Below, piece by piece: positions 62,732 to 64,000 of a stretch of DNA of 64,000 nucleotides. Within the stretch, counting starts at the first letter, position 1; every line of letters begins with the position of its first letter. Source of the DNA: MGIIb-O5 sp036154155 (GTDB taxonomy: Archaea; Thermoplasmatota; Poseidoniia; Poseidoniales; Thalassarchaeaceae); the NCBI GenBank assembly GCA_036154155.1, contig JAYZLP010000023.1:6760-70759 (forward strand), written 5' to 3'. The position numbers and the translations under genes were made by a program. The notes beneath the pieces are model-generated. The model saw nothing but the letters and a program-made list of their open reading frames with translations. It searched no databases and was not told where the DNA came from.

Positions 62732-63445
62732 ATGCAAGAGAAACTGCACATGAAGCAGCACCCTGGCACTAATCCACCAACCTTCAGGACTACTATTTCT
62801 GGAATAACTGATGACGGTTTACACCTTTCTGAGTCATATTGCTACCCTCGGGGAGGTGGACAGCCAGGGGATATTGGAATAATCTCCTCTTCCGACCATT
62901 CAGTAGAGTTCTCTGAGGCATTGGGTGGCGAATTCATCCTCCACCCCGTAGAGGATCCATCGATATTTATCGTAGGGGAAGGTGTCGAGTGTGAAATTGA
63001 CGCAATCCGGAGGAACAGGAATACAAGGATGCATACCGCACAGCATGTATTTTCTGCAATGGCTAACGAATTGTATGGGGCAGAAACTGTAGGCAACCAG
63101 ATTAGTGAAGGGTATACCAGAATCGACCTCTGGTTTCCCGACAGAGATCAATTCAATGCCGATGATATGGCTGTGGCTGTAAATGACGCTCTTAGAACGG
63201 ACTCCAATGTATCGATACACGAATGGGACCGGAACAGAATTCTCTCACATGAACAAATGAGGCATACAAAATTCATGGATAGGATTCCCAGCTCCATCGA
63301 AATGCTGAGAGTAGTGGAAATTGAGGGAATAGATCTATGCCCCTGTGGAGGTACACACGTTGCAAATACATCAGACGTAGATGAAATCTCGATTACCAAC
63401 TCGAGATCTAAGGGTGCGGGCAAGCTCAGGATTACCTATGAATGA
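62732..63445 (+). CDS. alaX: Alanyl-tRNA editing protein AlaX
   Basis: AlaX is a free-standing editing domain that hydrolyses mischarged Ser- or Gly-tRNA-Ala. The 237-residue protein is the medium type. Its N-terminal part has YPRGGGQPGDIG (the Gly-rich motif), and the zinc site is formed by His101 and His105 in MHTAQHVF and by CPCGGTHV near residues 203-210. The ATG follows the hutH stop with no gap, so it is probably co-transcribed with the hut genes although functionally unrelated. Confidence 0.92.
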   Translation: MQEKLHMKQHPGTNPPTFRTTISGITDDGLHLSESYCYPRGGGQPGDIGIISSSDHSVEFSEALGGEFILHPVEDPSIFIVGEGVECEIDAIRRNRNTRMHTAQHVFSAMANELYGAETVGNQISEGYTRIDLWFPDRDQFNADDMAVAVNDALRTDSNVSIHEWDRNRILSHEQMRHTKFMDRIPSSIEMLRVVEIEGIDLCPCGGTHVANTSDVDEISITNSRSKGAGKLRITYE

Positions 63446-63473
63446 AATTGTAGTTTAGTAGGTAACAAATTAC

Positions 63474-63549
63474 TGGTGGGCTCGGCAGGAATTGAACCTG
63501 CGATCTTCGCCATGTCAAGGCGACGTCATAACCCCTAGACCACGAGCCC
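63474..63549 (-). tRNA. tRNA-Val (GAC), with encoded CCA
   Basis: On the minus strand the sequence folds as a cloverleaf. The acceptor stem pairs GGGCTCG with CGAGCCC, and the D arm has GTC/GAC. The anticodon stem has a 7-nt loop TTGACAT giving anticodon GAC (valine). The T arm is GCAGG-TTCAATT-CCTGC. The discriminator is A, followed by an encoded CCA (63474-63476 on this strand). There is no intron. The body without CCA is 73 nt. Confidence 0.95.
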
Positions 63550-64000
63550 AGTAATCTCCCGATACATACCATACAAATGAATGATTCTCCCGAGGGTTGT
63601 GTGTCTAAGAAACGATTTTCGAAATTCTTCCACCACAGCCCCGGACGGAACATGTACCCTTTGCCCTGGTCCTCCCGTTCGCCATATTCACAATCTCGAG
63701 GCCTTCGATCACACCATATGTTTTGCAGCTCATACAGTAGCCCTCGATTGCAGTCACGCTACATACATTGGGCACCAGCATATGAATCCAATATGTGGGG
63801 TCATTTACGACAATTCGTTGTTTTTTTGTATTATCGTTACACTGAAAGGCTGTTTTGATAATTATTTCAAAATCATATTCTGATAACTACTGTTATCGGA
63901 AACACGCGATTTGCGAATATGCCAATTTTGACGTGTTCGATCTGAGGATAGGAGCTGCAGATATGAAAATTTATAATTATAGAATTAATAATAGTTTATT
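63550..64000. other. Gene-poor AT-richer end of the window
   Basis: No supported gene was found in these 451 bp. Two overlapping open frames start at ATGs 63577 and 63581 (93 and 100 codons) in different frames, and neither resembles a known family. A T run lies at about 63820-63828. An 8-bp inverted repeat CTGATAAC-TACT-GTTATCGG occupies 63880-63899. The final 80 bp are very AT-rich. The region could be intergenic, a decayed gene or the start of an element outside the window. Confidence 0.5.
63880..63899. repeat. Inverted repeat (stem 8 bp, loop 4 nt)
   Basis: CTGATAAC and GTTATCGG pair across a TACT loop (one G-T wobble). It lies in the non-coding AT-rich end. It could be a protein-binding site or a weak hairpin; the function is unknown. 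Confidence 0.45.

Noticed and set aside
63432..63653. 73-codon minus-strand frame over the tRNA
   Set aside because: It covers the complete tRNA-Val cloverleaf; the RNA gene explains the sequence.
63577..63883. Two overlapping open frames after tRNA-Val, one with many Cys and His
   Set aside because: They occupy different frames of the same DNA with no recognised motif, no clear ribosome-binding site and unlike codon use; they are not supported as genes.
1..64000. CRISPR arrays, insertion sequences, rRNA genes
   Set aside because: No regularly spaced repeats, transposase motifs, terminal inverted repeats or rRNA-like blocks were seen on either strand.

Overview
The window is archaeal and nearly all coding (about 50% GC by eye, very short intergenic gaps, many overlapping stop/start codons). 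Supporting genes are srp54, aEF-2, rpsL/rpsG, RFC large subunit, the PriS primase subunit, archaeal-type Gly-, Pro- and Met-tRNA synthetases, PAN, the 20S proteasome alpha subunit, the Rrp4/Rrp41/Rrp42 exosome, SBDS, Pcc1, prefoldin beta, TiaS, TrmY, Tsr3 and MBF1. With an archaeosortase, isopentenyl phosphate kinase and bacterial-like catabolic genes, this fits an uncultured marine euryarchaeon of the Marine Group II / Poseidoniales type (Thermoplasmatota). The taxon is inference; there is no rRNA in the window.

Layout. 1-4.2 kb: EamA transporter end, surE, trmY-srp54, a membrane protein. 4.2-7.2 kb: trkA-trkH potassium uptake. 7.2-10.5 kb: rfcL and glyS on the minus strand. 10.6-15.9 kb: a very large Lhr-type helicase. 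15.9-19.7 kb: archaeosortase divergent from gmhA-like and gmhB-like sugar phosphate genes, tiaS and a small membrane protein. 19.7-22.7 kb: RecA-fold ATPase, purB, dph6. 22.8-28.2 kb: the proteasome/exosome superoperon (psmA, sbds, rrp4, rrp41, rrp42, rpl37ae, pcc1, pfdB) plus a helical-repeat protein. 28.2-30.9 kb: Nudix, TPR and UbiD-family genes. 31-34.3 kb: rpsL-rpsG-fusA. 34.3-36.9 kb: an IPP isomerase-prenyl synthase fusion and IPK. 37-45.3 kb: kptA, thiolase, coaBC, proS and a split transketolase. 45.3-48.7 kb: menaquinone genes mqnE-mqnA and mqnD, with a half-length deoxyhypusine-hydroxylase-like gene. 48.8-52.8 kb: priS, a proline-rich protein, membrane proteins and a CBS protein. 53-57.5 kb: metG, tsr3, MBF1, PAN. 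57.5-63.4 kb: a histidine-degradation cluster (ftcD, fchA, hutU, hutH) and alaX. A tRNA-Val and an AT-richer gene-poor end follow.

How the genes fit together. Isoprenoid lipid synthesis is represented by IPK, IDI-GGPPS and possibly the UbiD-family protein. Respiratory quinone synthesis is represented by MqnA, MqnD and MqnE. Transketolase could supply sedoheptulose-7-phosphate to the GmhA/GmhB-like pair, which sits beside a surface-protein sortase. Two translation-factor modification themes appear: diphthamide (Dph6 plus an EF-2 with the target His) and possibly hypusine. The DOHH-like gene is the most notable item: one HEAT module with two His-Glu pairs that resembles both halves of the eukaryotic two-module enzyme.
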